From positions 1-60,183 of the forward strand of contig JAVBOR010000004.1 in the NCBI GenBank assembly GCA_031550325.1: a stretch of DNA of 60,183 nucleotides. The letters are read 5' to 3'. Position 1 is the stretch's first letter. Each line of letters starts with the position of its first letter. Made by a program: the position numbers and the translations under genes. Of this stretch, positions 22,991 to 32,834 are shown one piece after another. The notes below the pieces were generated by a model. The model had not been told where the DNA came from. It worked only from the letters and a program-made list of their open reading frames with translations, and searched no databases. Source of the DNA: JAVBTT01 sp031550325. Its GTDB lineage: Bacteria > Bacillota > Clostridia > Oscillospirales > UBA929.

Positions 22991-23530
22991 CTAGCGCTTT
23001 TGAAGGCTGTTCTTCAGAGGCGGGAATATGGCAGTTGCGAGTATGCCGCCGCCCAGGCCAGTGATCAGCTGCGGCCAGGAGAAGCCCGCGCTCAAAACCG
23101 TTTTGATTGCGGGCGCGCTGACAAACACGGGAATGACGACATAGGTCACGAGCGCGAACAGTACGGAAAACTTGGCCACAGAGGCGATGATCAGGCTAAT
23201 AACGCGCTTGTCCCGCAAAAGATAGGCAAACAGCGAGAGCGTGAGATTGCCGATCGCAATGGCCGCGATCATCGGAACAATCGGCACGGCGCCCTGAAAA
23301 AAAGCGATAAACGGCGTGAGTACACTGAGTGCAGCCGCGCTCCAAAAGCCCACGAGCCAGGCCGAGAGAAAAATGGTCAGGTTGACAAGACAGCCGATGA
23401 CCAGCTGCTGCACGTTGATCAGGCCAAAAATGGAACTCGCCGGAAGAATAAGCCTCAGCGACTGAAATGCGACGGCGAGCGCGAGGAAAACAGCGGTCGT
23501 GGTGATATATCTCGTCTTGCCCTTCATCAT
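22991..23530 (-). CDS. ECF transporter S component (substrate-binding membrane subunit)
   Basis: 179 residues, almost entirely hydrophobic, with about six membrane helices (for example YITTTAVFLALAVAFQSLRL, VNLTIFLSAWLVGFWSAAAL, LIIASVAKFSVLFALVTYVV). The N-terminal TxxxxALAxxxQ pattern and size fit the S components of energy-coupling factor vitamin transporters. Which vitamin is unknown. No EcfA/EcfT genes are near, as is usual for group II systems. ATG 23530 has GGAGGG 7 bases upstream. Follows typA by 24 bases. Confidence 0.72.
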   Translation of the reverse strand: MMKGKTRYITTTAVFLALAVAFQSLRLILPASSIFGLINVQQLVIGCLVNLTIFLSAWLVGFWSAAALSVLTPFIAFFQGAVPIVPMIAAIAIGNLTLSLFAYLLRDKRVISLIIASVAKFSVLFALVTYVVIPVFVSAPAIKTVLSAGFSWPQLITGLGGGILATAIFPPLKNSLQKR

Positions 23531-23554
23531 CAGCTCTCCCTCCGACTTTTCGGG

Positions 23555-25363
<1,809 letters not shown>

Positions 25364-25403
25364 GTTTTAACCTGCCTTGTTAAGCCGCTTCGACGAAACG
25401 GCG

Positions 25404-27128
25404 CTAATTTTTGAAGCGTTCCGCAAACGTGGCGTAAGCTTCGAGCTTTTGCGCACAAGCATCCTTTGAGGCGCCCTGCGCCATCAGATAGATCTTCACT
25501 TTGGGCTCGGTGCCCGAGGGGCGCACAATAAAACTGGTTTTGTCCTCAAGCTCCCAATATAACACGTTGCTGCCCGCCAAGTCAAGGGGTTGTGCCTGGC
25601 CGGTGCGCAAATCGTGCCGGCTGCCCGATAAATAATCCCGAACGGCGATCAGCCGGGTGCCCGCAATCTCTCGGGGCGGATCGGCGCGCAGGGTATCCAT
25701 CAGGGCCTGCATTTTGGCCATGCCCTCCAATCCGGGCATCACTAGATTGAGCGTCCTCTCGGCGAAGTGACCGTGGCGCTCGTACAGTGTCTGCATGGCG
25801 TCGTAAAGCGTCATCTTTTGAGTGGCGTACCACGCGGCCATTTCGGCGATGAGCATCGACGCCGTCACGGCGTCCTTGTCGCGCGCGTAGTCCCCCACGA
25901 GATAGCCATAGCTCTCCTCATAGGCCAGGATGTAGCGTACGCCCTCGGCCTCAAGCCTGCCAATGCGCTCGGCCAAAAACTTGAAGCCCGTAAACGTGTC
26001 AAACATCGGCACGCCGTGCGCCTCGGCAACAACGCGCGCCATCTCTGTGGTGACCACGCTCTTGAGCGCCGCCGGCCGCGCGGGCAGTGTACCCTTCTGG
26101 AGATGAGCGCGGATCAGGTAGTCGAGCAGCAGCACGCCGACCTGATTGCCCGAGAGCGTGACGTAATCGCCGTGGTCGTCGCGCAGCACAATGCCGACAC
26201 GGTCGGCGTCGGGGTCGGTGCCGATGATCAGCGTCGCTCCGCAGGCGCGCGCGAGGTCAATGGCCAGGGTAAATCCGGCCTTGTCTTCGGGATTGGGGGA
26301 CTGAACCGTGGGGAAATCCCCATCAAGTTCCATCTGCTCGGGGACGCACACCACGTACTTAAAGCCGAGCCGCTTCAGCGCGGCGGGGACAAGCGCGTGC
26401 CCAGCGCCGTGGAAAGGGGTGTATACGAGCTTGAACGTATCGGAGACCTGACGCACGGCGTCCTGCGCCACCGACTGGCAAAGCACCATGTCCAGAAAAA
26501 GACGGTCGGTCTGCTGCCCGAGCATCGTGATGCGCCCGGCCGAGAGCGCCTCCTCAAACGGCATGGTCAGCACGCCCAGAAAGATGTCGGTCTTTTCCAT
26601 CTCATGGGCGACGCGGTCGGCGTGGTCGGGCGGAAGCTGGGCGCCGTCGCTCCAATAGACCTTGTAGCCGTTATATTCTTTTGGGTTGTGCGACGCCGTG
26701 ATGTTGATGCCTGCGGTGCAGCCGTACTCGCGGATGGCAAAGCTGAGCTCGGGCGTAGGGCGCAGCGCGTCAAACAGCTTGACCGCAATGCCGTTGGCAG
26801 CGAGAACGCAGGCCGCTTCGCGCGCAAACTCCTCGCTGCGGTGACGGCTGTCATAGCAGACGGCAACGCCGCCCTCGGCGGCGGCGCGGCCCTCGCTGAC
26901 CACCAGGTTGGCCAACGCCTGTGTGGTTTGGCGTAAAACGTGAAGATTCATGCGGTTGAGTCCGGGCCCCATCACGCCGCGCAGGCCGGCGGTGCCAAAC
27001 GTAAGCGGCGCGAAAAACCGCGCCTTGATCTGCTCGGGATCGCCCTGAATGGCGCGCAGCTCGGCGCGCTCCTCTTCGCTGATCTGAGGGCTTGCCAGCC
27101 AGCGCTCGTATTCAGTCATATACTCCAT
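25404..27128 (-). CDS. pgcA: Phosphoglucomutase/phosphomannomutase (PgcA-type)
   Basis: 574 residues from ATG 27128 (GGAGG 10 bases upstream; a GTG two codons earlier or ATG three codons later are alternatives). The four active-site loops are present: ITASHNPKEYNGYK with the phosphoserine, GTDPDADRVGIVL (metal), AYEESYGYLVG (sugar), VRPSGTEPKVKIY (phosphate). It interconverts glucose-1- and glucose-6-phosphate, feeding UDP-glucose and cell-envelope polysaccharide. Operon with murA and typA. Confidence 0.94.
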   Translation of the reverse strand: MEYMTEYERWLASPQISEEERAELRAIQGDPEQIKARFFAPLTFGTAGLRGVMGPGLNRMNLHVLRQTTQALANLVVSEGRAAAEGGVAVCYDSRHRSEEFAREAACVLAANGIAVKLFDALRPTPELSFAIREYGCTAGINITASHNPKEYNGYKVYWSDGAQLPPDHADRVAHEMEKTDIFLGVLTMPFEEALSAGRITMLGQQTDRLFLDMVLCQSVAQDAVRQVSDTFKLVYTPFHGAGHALVPAALKRLGFKYVVCVPEQMELDGDFPTVQSPNPEDKAGFTLAIDLARACGATLIIGTDPDADRVGIVLRDDHGDYVTLSGNQVGVLLLDYLIRAHLQKGTLPARPAALKSVVTTEMARVVAEAHGVPMFDTFTGFKFLAERIGRLEAEGVRYILAYEESYGYLVGDYARDKDAVTASMLIAEMAAWYATQKMTLYDAMQTLYERHGHFAERTLNLVMPGLEGMAKMQALMDTLRADPPREIAGTRLIAVRDYLSGSRHDLRTGQAQPLDLAGSNVLYWELEDKTSFIVRPSGTEPKVKIYLMAQGASKDACAQKLEAYATFAERFKN

Positions 27129-27133
27129 GTACA

Positions 27134-27520
27134 CTAGTCCTCCGGTTCTTCTTCTGGGGGGTCGGCTTCATCGTCGTCAGGAAGCGGCGTGGCGGCGTCA
27201 AAGTCGGCCAAAAGCGCGCGCGCCTCTTCCAGGTGCGAAACAGGAACAATGATGTCCTCGCCCAAAATGGCGCCGCCGAACAGCACCTTGGAAAAGAACG
27301 CCGTGTTCGGCACCTGGCCGAAGGCCGGAATGCCCTCTGAGCGCAAAAAGGCGAGCTTCATCTGATAATCCATCTCATTCTTCGCGGTCGCCGCCATCGC
27401 CGACGGCTCGGGAGACCCGTCCTCCAGGCTGGGCCAGTCGGGCATCTTTTCCTCGTGGGCTGCCCAGACGGGCCCTGTGAAATCGTCCCCGCCGGGGAGA
27501 TCGTTTTGGTTGCCGCTCAT
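27134..27520 (-). CDS. DUF2007-like putative signal-transducing protein
   Basis: 128 residues from ATG 27520 (AGGAGG 9 bases upstream). A low-complexity acidic N-terminus, then the DUF2007 core: MDYQMKLAFLRSEGIPAFGQ and LGEDIIVPVSHLEEARALLA; a very acidic tail (PLPDDDEADPPEEEPED). Function unknown. Between rlmH and pgcA genes. Confidence 0.68.
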   Translation of the reverse strand: MSGNQNDLPGGDDFTGPVWAAHEEKMPDWPSLEDGSPEPSAMAATAKNEMDYQMKLAFLRSEGIPAFGQVPNTAFFSKVLFGGAILGEDIIVPVSHLEEARALLADFDAATPLPDDDEADPPEEEPED

Positions 27521-27557
27521 CCGCAAGCGCCTCCTGTCAAAAAGTTTAGGAAAGCCT

Positions 27558-27977
27558 CTACTTGTGGTACTTGCCTCCGCCCAGAATGGTGAAGGCGCGG
27601 TAGATCTGTTCGAGAAGCATAGCGCGGGCCATATGGTGCGGCCACGTCATGTCGGAAAGAGACAGCTTGAAATCGGCAGCGCGAAGAACACTTTCGGGCA
27701 GGCCGTTCGAACCGCCGACGGCAAAGCACAGACGAGACACCCCGCTCAACTGCCACGCGCCGAGCTTTTGGGCAAAAGCCTGCGACGAAAGACGCTCGCC
27801 CTCCACACAAAGCGCCACGAGAAACGCCGAAGGCGAGACCGGTGGAAAGGTGGTTTCGGCCGACTCCGCGACGGTCAGCTTGCAGTATCTGCCCAGACGC
27901 TTGGCGTACTCGGCGCAGGCAGCCTCCCAATAGGGCTCTTTTAAGCGTCCGGCGGCGGCAATGTCTATTTTGATCAC
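27558..27977 (-). CDS. rlmH: 23S rRNA (pseudouridine1915-N3)-methyltransferase RlmH
   Basis: 139 residues, SPOUT family. SRLCFAVGGSNGLPESVLRA is the knotted SAM site, and LSLSDMTWPHHMARAMLLEQ plus the terminal IYRAFTILGGGKYHK are diagnostic of RlmH. It methylates helix 69 of the large ribosomal RNA. Its start overlaps the MBL gene stop by 4 bases. Confidence 0.96.
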   Translation of the reverse strand: MIKIDIAAAGRLKEPYWEAACAEYAKRLGRYCKLTVAESAETTFPPVSPSAFLVALCVEGERLSSQAFAQKLGAWQLSGVSRLCFAVGGSNGLPESVLRAADFKLSLSDMTWPHHMARAMLLEQIYRAFTILGGGKYHK

Positions 27978-28747
27978 AGCTCGTCAAGCCAGATGGGCTC
28001 CCCGGGCATTCCATGGGGCGCAACCTGAAGCGTCACGTCCCGGCCGACGACGGCGCCCTGTGTATGTAGGCTGTGCGCCACCGTTCCCAGTGCGAGGTCG
28101 GGAGAGTTGTTCTCCAACGATAGATGGCAAAGCATCATGCTTCGCGTGCCGGACTGTACACACCGGCAGAGCGTCTCGGCGCAGGCGTCGTTGGAGAGGT
28201 GGCCGTTTCGGCCCAAAATGCGATCCTTTAAAAAAGCCGGGTACGGACCCCGGCGGAGCATCTGCACATCATGGTTTGCCTCAAGCAGGACAACCTTTGC
28301 CGTACATAAGAGTTCAAGCGCCTCGGGCGGCATATGTCCGAGATCGGTGCACACGGCAACGCTCGTCCCGGCCACGCAGAGCAGGTAGCCCAGGCTCTGC
28401 GGCGTGTCGTGCGGCGTGGCAAACGGCGTGACGACAATGTCGCCCACCGCGAAAGACTGCCCCGGCTCAATGGCCTTGCGGGAAAATTTGCCGGCAAGCG
28501 CCTGGCAGGTCTTGGCAGCAGCATATACGGGGCGGCCGAACACCGAAAGCCCGGCGATGTGGTCGCCGTGCTCGTGCGTGACCAGCACGGCGACCACGTC
28601 AGAGGCCGTCAGGAGATGCGCCCGAAGCGCGGCGCTGATACGCCGCGCTGAAATTCCGGCGTCCACCAGGATTGTGGTTTTGCCGTCAGAGACAAGGGTT
28701 GCGTTGCCGTCGCTTCCGCTGGAAAGGGTGTGGACTACGGCGTTCAC
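27974..28747 (-). CDS. YycJ/WalJ-type metallo-beta-lactamase-fold hydrolase
   Basis: 257 residues. TLSSGSDGNATLVSDGKTTI and VLVTHEHGDHIAGLSVFGRP (HxHxDH motif), CTDLGHMPPEAL, LEANHDVQML and SNDACAETL with further ligands. This is the arrangement of YycJ (WalJ) nucleases linked to cell-wall and DNA-replication coordination in Firmicutes, often next to rlmH as here. Overlaps murA and rlmH by 4 bases each. Confidence 0.88.
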   Translation of the reverse strand: MNAVVHTLSSGSDGNATLVSDGKTTILVDAGISARRISAALRAHLLTASDVVAVLVTHEHGDHIAGLSVFGRPVYAAAKTCQALAGKFSRKAIEPGQSFAVGDIVVTPFATPHDTPQSLGYLLCVAGTSVAVCTDLGHMPPEALELLCTAKVVLLEANHDVQMLRRGPYPAFLKDRILGRNGHLSNDACAETLCRCVQSGTRSMMLCHLSLENNSPDLALGTVAHSLHTQGAVVGRDVTLQVAPHGMPGEPIWLDEL

Positions 28748-30033
28748 AGCGCCTGCGCAAGCACGTCGGGCTCGGGGATATCGATGCGAGAAATATCAGC
28801 GCCCACGGCGCGCAATTTTTCCACAATGTCCTCATAGCCGCGTTCGATGTGGTAGACGCCCTCGATCACGGTCTGGCCCTGCGCCGCCAGTGCGGCCACG
28901 ACAAGCGCGGCGCCCGCCCGCAGATCGCAGGCCTGAACCGGCGCGCCGGTCAGCGAAGGTACGCCCTCAATGACCGCCACCTTGCTGTCCACGGTGATTT
29001 TGGCGCCCATGCGCTTGAGCTCGTCGACATAGCGGTAACGGTTGTCCCACACGCTCTCGGCGATCATGGACATGCCGTCGGCAATCGACAGACAGGCGGC
29101 CATCTGCGGCTGCATATCGGTGGGAAAACCCGGATAGGGCAGCGTTTTGAGGTTGGTGCGGCGAAGCGGGTTTGTGCGCGACACACATATCGCGTCGTCA
29201 TACTCCTTGATGTCGACACCCATTTCGATGAGTTTGGCCGAAATGCAGTCCAGGTGCTTGGGGATGACATTCTTGATCAGCACCTCGCCGCCGGCGGCCG
29301 CGGCCGCGGCCATATACGTTCCGGCCTCAATCTGGTCGGGGATGATCGTGTATACCCCGCCCTTCAGACTTTTTTGGCCGCGAATTTTAATCACATCGGT
29401 GCCCGCGCCCTTGATGTCGGCGCCCATAGACCCCAGGAAGTTGGCCAAATCGACAATATGAGGTTCCTTGGCCGCATTTTCAATCACGGTCAGGCCGTCG
29501 GCCAGAACGGCAGCCAGCATGATGTTGACGGTGGCGCCAACCGACACGACGTCCAGATAAATCGTCGAGCCCTTGAGGCGACCATCGGTGTTCGCGTGGA
29601 CAAAGCCGGCCTTAACGTCAACGCGGGCGCCGAGCGCCTCGAAGCCTTTAATGTGCTGGTCAATCGGCCGCACGCCGAAATCGCAGCCTCCGGGAAGCGC
29701 GACGCAGGCGCTGCCAAACCGGGAGAGCAGCGCGCCGATCAGATAATAGGAGGCGCGCATGCGCCGGACAAGTTCGTAGGGGGTGACTGAGTTGCGCACG
29801 CCGCGCGCGTCGATCTGTATGGTGGTATCGTCGATCAGGAGGACCTTTGCGTCCATTTCCCGCATGATTTCAAGCATCAGGGTGACGTCGGAGACCTTGG
29901 GGATGTTTTCGATTCGGCAGACCCCGTCTACCAAAAGCGCCGCGGGGATAATGGCGACCGCCGCGTTTTTCGCTCCGCTGATGTCAATTTCTCCATGCAG
30001 AGGTTTGCCCCCGTGAATGACATATTGAACCAA
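28744..30033 (-). CDS. murA: UDP-N-acetylglucosamine 1-carboxyvinyltransferase
   Basis: 429 residues. LHGEIDISGAKNAAVAIIPA at the N-terminus contains the substrate Lys-Asn pair; GSACVALPGGCDFGVRPIDQ carries the catalytic Cys (target of fosfomycin), and RRTNLKTLPYPGFPTDMQPQ is the second domain signature. It commits UDP-GlcNAc to peptidoglycan synthesis. It heads a minus-strand operon that runs to the ECF S component. Confidence 0.96.
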   Translation of the reverse strand: MVQYVIHGGKPLHGEIDISGAKNAAVAIIPAALLVDGVCRIENIPKVSDVTLMLEIMREMDAKVLLIDDTTIQIDARGVRNSVTPYELVRRMRASYYLIGALLSRFGSACVALPGGCDFGVRPIDQHIKGFEALGARVDVKAGFVHANTDGRLKGSTIYLDVVSVGATVNIMLAAVLADGLTVIENAAKEPHIVDLANFLGSMGADIKGAGTDVIKIRGQKSLKGGVYTIIPDQIEAGTYMAAAAAAGGEVLIKNVIPKHLDCISAKLIEMGVDIKEYDDAICVSRTNPLRRTNLKTLPYPGFPTDMQPQMAACLSIADGMSMIAESVWDNRYRYVDELKRMGAKITVDSKVAVIEGVPSLTGAPVQACDLRAGAALVVAALAAQGQTVIEGVYHIERGYEDIVEKLRAVGADISRIDIPEPDVLAQAL

Positions 30034-30086
30034 GTCGGCACTTCCTTTAAAACCAGTTTCGTGGCCACGCTTGTATAGCTCACATG

Positions 30087-30115
30087 ATTATATCACCAAT
30101 ATTATGTAAAATCAA
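30087..30115 (-). promoter_or_regulatory. Promoter of the murA operon
   Basis: Minus-strand TTGATT (30110-30115), 17-base spacer and TATAAT (30087-30092), 54 bases before murA. Upstream, at 30150-30163, AATTGTTAACAATT is a perfect palindrome that may be an operator or the end of the patatin transcript. Confidence 0.6.
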
Positions 30116-30172
30116 AACATTTTTCATACGGCTATTTTCACAAACCTTAAATTGTTAACAATTATCGTTTGG

Positions 30173-31465
30173 TTATTGTGCGGAAGCCCTGCGCGAAACC
30201 GGCAAAGTTTCGCTCAGCCGTTCGGGGGAGAACGCCTCCAGCTCGGCGGCGCGCAGCTGCTTGTGCAGCTGCCAGTCAAACGTCTCCAGAAAACGGTACG
30301 CCGACTCCATCCCGGCCTTGAACAGGCCGAGCTTTGACGCGTCGCTCATGTTGAAATCGAGCCAGTTGTACTCGTCGGTGGGGATGTAGGCGATGAGCTG
30401 CTTGTAAAGCGGATTGCGGAAAATAAAGTCGTAGTCGGCGTAGTGCCTGAGCGCGTTAAACAGGCCTCCCCCATACTGGCCGAGCGTTTTGATCTCCTTG
30501 ACATGACGGGAGGCGCTGCCCAGACGCGCGCCGAAGGTCGGTGCGCGCGGCACGGCCCGCCTGTGAAACAGATCGATGGGGAAGTTGGAGAGCAGCCCGC
30601 CGTCGGCAAACGTGATGCGGTCGGGGACCTCGCCCTCAAAGCTGCACAGATTCTTCCAGCTCTCGCTGACGCCCACGATGGAGGAAACTCCGGTGACGGT
30701 ATACGGCTGAAAAAACACGGGGATCGACGACGACGCGCGCGCAAACGCAGCCGGACTTATCTGGTCGGGCTGCTGCCAGTACATGGGCGCCATCTGCGGG
30801 AAAACGACCTTTGTGCTCGTGGTGAGGTCGGCCACGACAATTTTCAGGCCGGGCGTGTAGTCGCGCAGCGGCGCGCGGTTCTGCCCGTTGATCACCCCGC
30901 TGGGCATGGACGAAATGCGGCACTCTGCGTCCGCCCAGGTTGAAACGCCGAAGGTCGAGAGCTGCCTGGCGATCCAGTCGTACAGCTTGTCTCCCGGATT
31001 GAGGCCGAGCTTTTTGCGCACGTCGCCCAGCGACATCAGAAAGCAGAAGAGCATCGAGGCGATATGCTTGCCGGGATTTTCCGAACCGGCGAGCTTGGAG
31101 AGCTTTGCGGCAAAGTATCGGCCGTCGACAAGGGCGCCGAGATCCATGTCGGCGACTATCGCCGAAAGGCGCTCGCCCTTGGCCTCGAGTCTGTCGCCCA
31201 TGCAGGCCAGAAGGAGCGCGACGATGGAGCCCACGGAACTGCCGCCGACGTTGAGAAAGCGGATGTTGGCCTGCTCGAGCGCGTGGATATAGCCCACGAG
31301 CGCGATGCCCAGCGTCCCGCCGCCCTCCATGACCAGATCGGCAAACTGATAGGTCTCGCCGTCGCGCTGCAGAGAAAGATCGGAGACGTGGTACCGTCCC
31401 GCCCGTGCGTTTCTGTGCAACGAGGCTGAGATGGCGCGGATGTCCGGATCCTGCAAAAAGTTCAT
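30173..31465 (-). CDS. Patatin-like phospholipase
   Basis: 430 residues. LVMEGGGTLGIALVGYIHAL is the oxyanion loop; FLNVGGSSVGSIVALLLACM holds the nucleophile serine (GxSxG), and ITFADGGLLSNFPIDLFHRR the catalytic Asp (DGG). A lipid acyl hydrolase is expected. No signal peptide, so cytoplasmic or membrane-peripheral. Patatins also serve as effectors in CBASS defence, but no cyclase gene is nearby. ATG 31465. Confidence 0.85.
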   Translation of the reverse strand: MNFLQDPDIRAISASLHRNARAGRYHVSDLSLQRDGETYQFADLVMEGGGTLGIALVGYIHALEQANIRFLNVGGSSVGSIVALLLACMGDRLEAKGERLSAIVADMDLGALVDGRYFAAKLSKLAGSENPGKHIASMLFCFLMSLGDVRKKLGLNPGDKLYDWIARQLSTFGVSTWADAECRISSMPSGVINGQNRAPLRDYTPGLKIVVADLTTSTKVVFPQMAPMYWQQPDQISPAAFARASSSIPVFFQPYTVTGVSSIVGVSESWKNLCSFEGEVPDRITFADGGLLSNFPIDLFHRRAVPRAPTFGARLGSASRHVKEIKTLGQYGGGLFNALRHYADYDFIFRNPLYKQLIAYIPTDEYNWLDFNMSDASKLGLFKAGMESAYRFLETFDWQLHKQLRAAELEAFSPERLSETLPVSRRASAQ

Positions 31466-31529
31466 ATAAGCCGCTCCCTTCAGATTTTCATAAAATGGCC
31501 GGCTCCGTAAAGACTATTCGGCGGGGGTG

Positions 31530-31892
31530 ATGAGTTTGCAGCTGAAATGGAAGTGTTTCTGTACGGGCGCGTTGGGAGGACTGGTCAACGGACTCCTGGG
31601 CGCGGGCGGCGGCACGGTGATTGTGCCGTTGTTTTTACGCTGGGTCGGGCTGGAGGAAAAGAAGGCGCTTGCCACGACGGTGTTCACCATTTTGCCGCTC
31701 TGCCTTCTGTCGGCGGGCGTGTACGCGTGGGGCGGCGAGCTTGACTTCGGCGCAGCCTGGCCGTATCTTGCGGGCGGGGCCGTCGGCGGGTTTATCGCCG
31801 GAAAGCTCTTCGGCAAGACGCCGGCCTCCTGGCTCAGGCGCGGCTTCGGCGCGCTGCTGGCCTTCGGCGGGCTGCGCATGCTGCTCTCATGA
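31530..31892 (+). CDS. TauE/SafE-like permease, first half protein
   Basis: 120 residues from ATG 31530. About four hydrophobic segments with GLVNGLLGAGGGTVIVPLFL, the TauE/SafE repeat motif (GxxGGGGxxxxP). Full TauE proteins carry two such repeats in about 250 residues; here each repeat is a separate gene. The stop overlaps the start of the second half by 4 bases (ATGA). Likely forms a heterodimeric anion exporter (sulfite, sulfoacetate or similar). Confidence 0.78.
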   Translation: MSLQLKWKCFCTGALGGLVNGLLGAGGGTVIVPLFLRWVGLEEKKALATTVFTILPLCLLSAGVYAWGGELDFGAAWPYLAGGAVGGFIAGKLFGKTPASWLRRGFGALLAFGGLRMLLS

Positions 31893-32269
31893 ACGCGTGG
31901 TGGTGGGACGCGCTGGCCGGCGCGCTGACCGGGGTGCTGTCGGGCTTCGGGCTGGGCGGCGGCACACTGCTCATGGTCTATATGACGCTGCCCGGAAAAC
32001 TTGAGCAGCACGCCGCGCAATCGGTAAATCTGCTGTATTTTCTGCCGTGCGCCGGGGCGTCGCTGATTTCACACATCCGTGAAAAAAAGGTCGAGTTCAA
32101 GGCGGCGATTCCCGCCATCGGCGGCGGGCTTATCACGGGCGCGCTGGGGGCGTTTATCTCGCTGCAGCTGGACGCCTCATGGCTTCGCCGGGCCTTTGGG
32201 ATTGGTATGCTTGCCCTCGGACTGCGCGAAACCTTTGGAAAAGGCGCGCGTCAGCCGCCGGAGCGATAG
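31889..32269 (+). CDS. TauE/SafE-like permease, second half protein
   Basis: 126 residues. WWWDALAGALTGVLSGFGLG and GGGTLLMVYMTLPGKLEQHA repeat the TauE motif, followed by SVNLLYFLPCAGASLISHIR and two more helices. Translationally coupled to the first half. Its 3-prime end overlaps the end of ruvX, which is on the other strand, by 19 bases. Confidence 0.78.
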   Translation: MNAWWWDALAGALTGVLSGFGLGGGTLLMVYMTLPGKLEQHAAQSVNLLYFLPCAGASLISHIREKKVEFKAAIPAIGGGLITGALGAFISLQLDASWLRRAFGIGMLALGLRETFGKGARQPPER

Positions 32270-32676
32270 GGGAGCGAGGCCAAATAGCCCTCCAGAATCA
32301 GGCAGGCAGCGACCGCGTCCACCTTGGCCCGGCCCTTCGGGCCGCGCTTGCCCGAGGCGTGCAGAATCCGCACGGCGTCCACTGTGGTGCGCCGCTCATC
32401 CCAGAGCGCGACCGGCAGCCCGGTCTGTTCGCCCAGACGCTCGGCGAGCAGCCGGCTTTTCTCGGCGCGCGGACCGGCCGACCCGTCCATATTGAGGGGA
32501 TGGCCGACGACAATCTGCTTCACGCCGCGCGCGCCGGCCTCTTCGGCCAGCCGGGCGATCAGCCTGTCCCACTGGCGTTCGACGATGACAAAGGCGTCCC
32601 CGGCAATTTGGGCGGCCGCGTCCGAAACGGCGACTCCGGTGCGGGTATCTCCATAATCTATCGCCAATATACGCAT
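32251..32676 (-). CDS. ruvX: Putative pre-16S rRNA nuclease / YqgF (RuvX)
   Basis: 141 residues. MRILAIDYGDTRTGVAVSDA is the RNase H-like first strand with catalytic Asp; QIVVGHPLNMDGSAGPRAEK and LWDERRTTVDAVRIL give the second acidic residue and the conserved DERxTT; KVDAVAACLILEGYL gives the last Asp. Member of the YqgF family, involved in 16S rRNA maturation. Runs opposite to and overlaps the TauE gene end. Confidence 0.93.
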   Translation of the reverse strand: MRILAIDYGDTRTGVAVSDAAAQIAGDAFVIVERQWDRLIARLAEEAGARGVKQIVVGHPLNMDGSAGPRAEKSRLLAERLGEQTGLPVALWDERRTTVDAVRILHASGKRGPKGRAKVDAVAACLILEGYLASLPYRSGG

Positions 32677-32718
32677 GTTTTTCGCCTCCCGATGACATTA
32701 TTTCGCAAATCGCCACAC

Positions 32719-32747
32719 TTGTCAAGACCGCCCAACGGTGATATACT
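32719..32747 (+). promoter_or_regulatory. Promoter of the PBP1A gene
   Basis: TTGTCA (32719-32724), 17-base spacer, TATACT (32742-32747); the CDS begins 87 bases later with AAGGAGAGAG in front. Confidence 0.65.
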
Positions 32748-32834
32748 CGCCTTTAGAAAAGAAACTGTGCCGCAAGGGAGACAGAGCCGCGGAGCCCTCG
32801 CGTTGCTCCGGGGCTTTAAGGAGAGAGAGGTTCT

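Noticed and set aside
25767..26936. 389-codon open frame opposite pgcA
   Set aside because: Antisense shadow; the pgcA active-site loops are all present on the other strand.
30173..31465. Patatin as effector of a CBASS defence system
   Set aside because: No nucleotide cyclase, Cap2 or Cap3-like gene adjacent.
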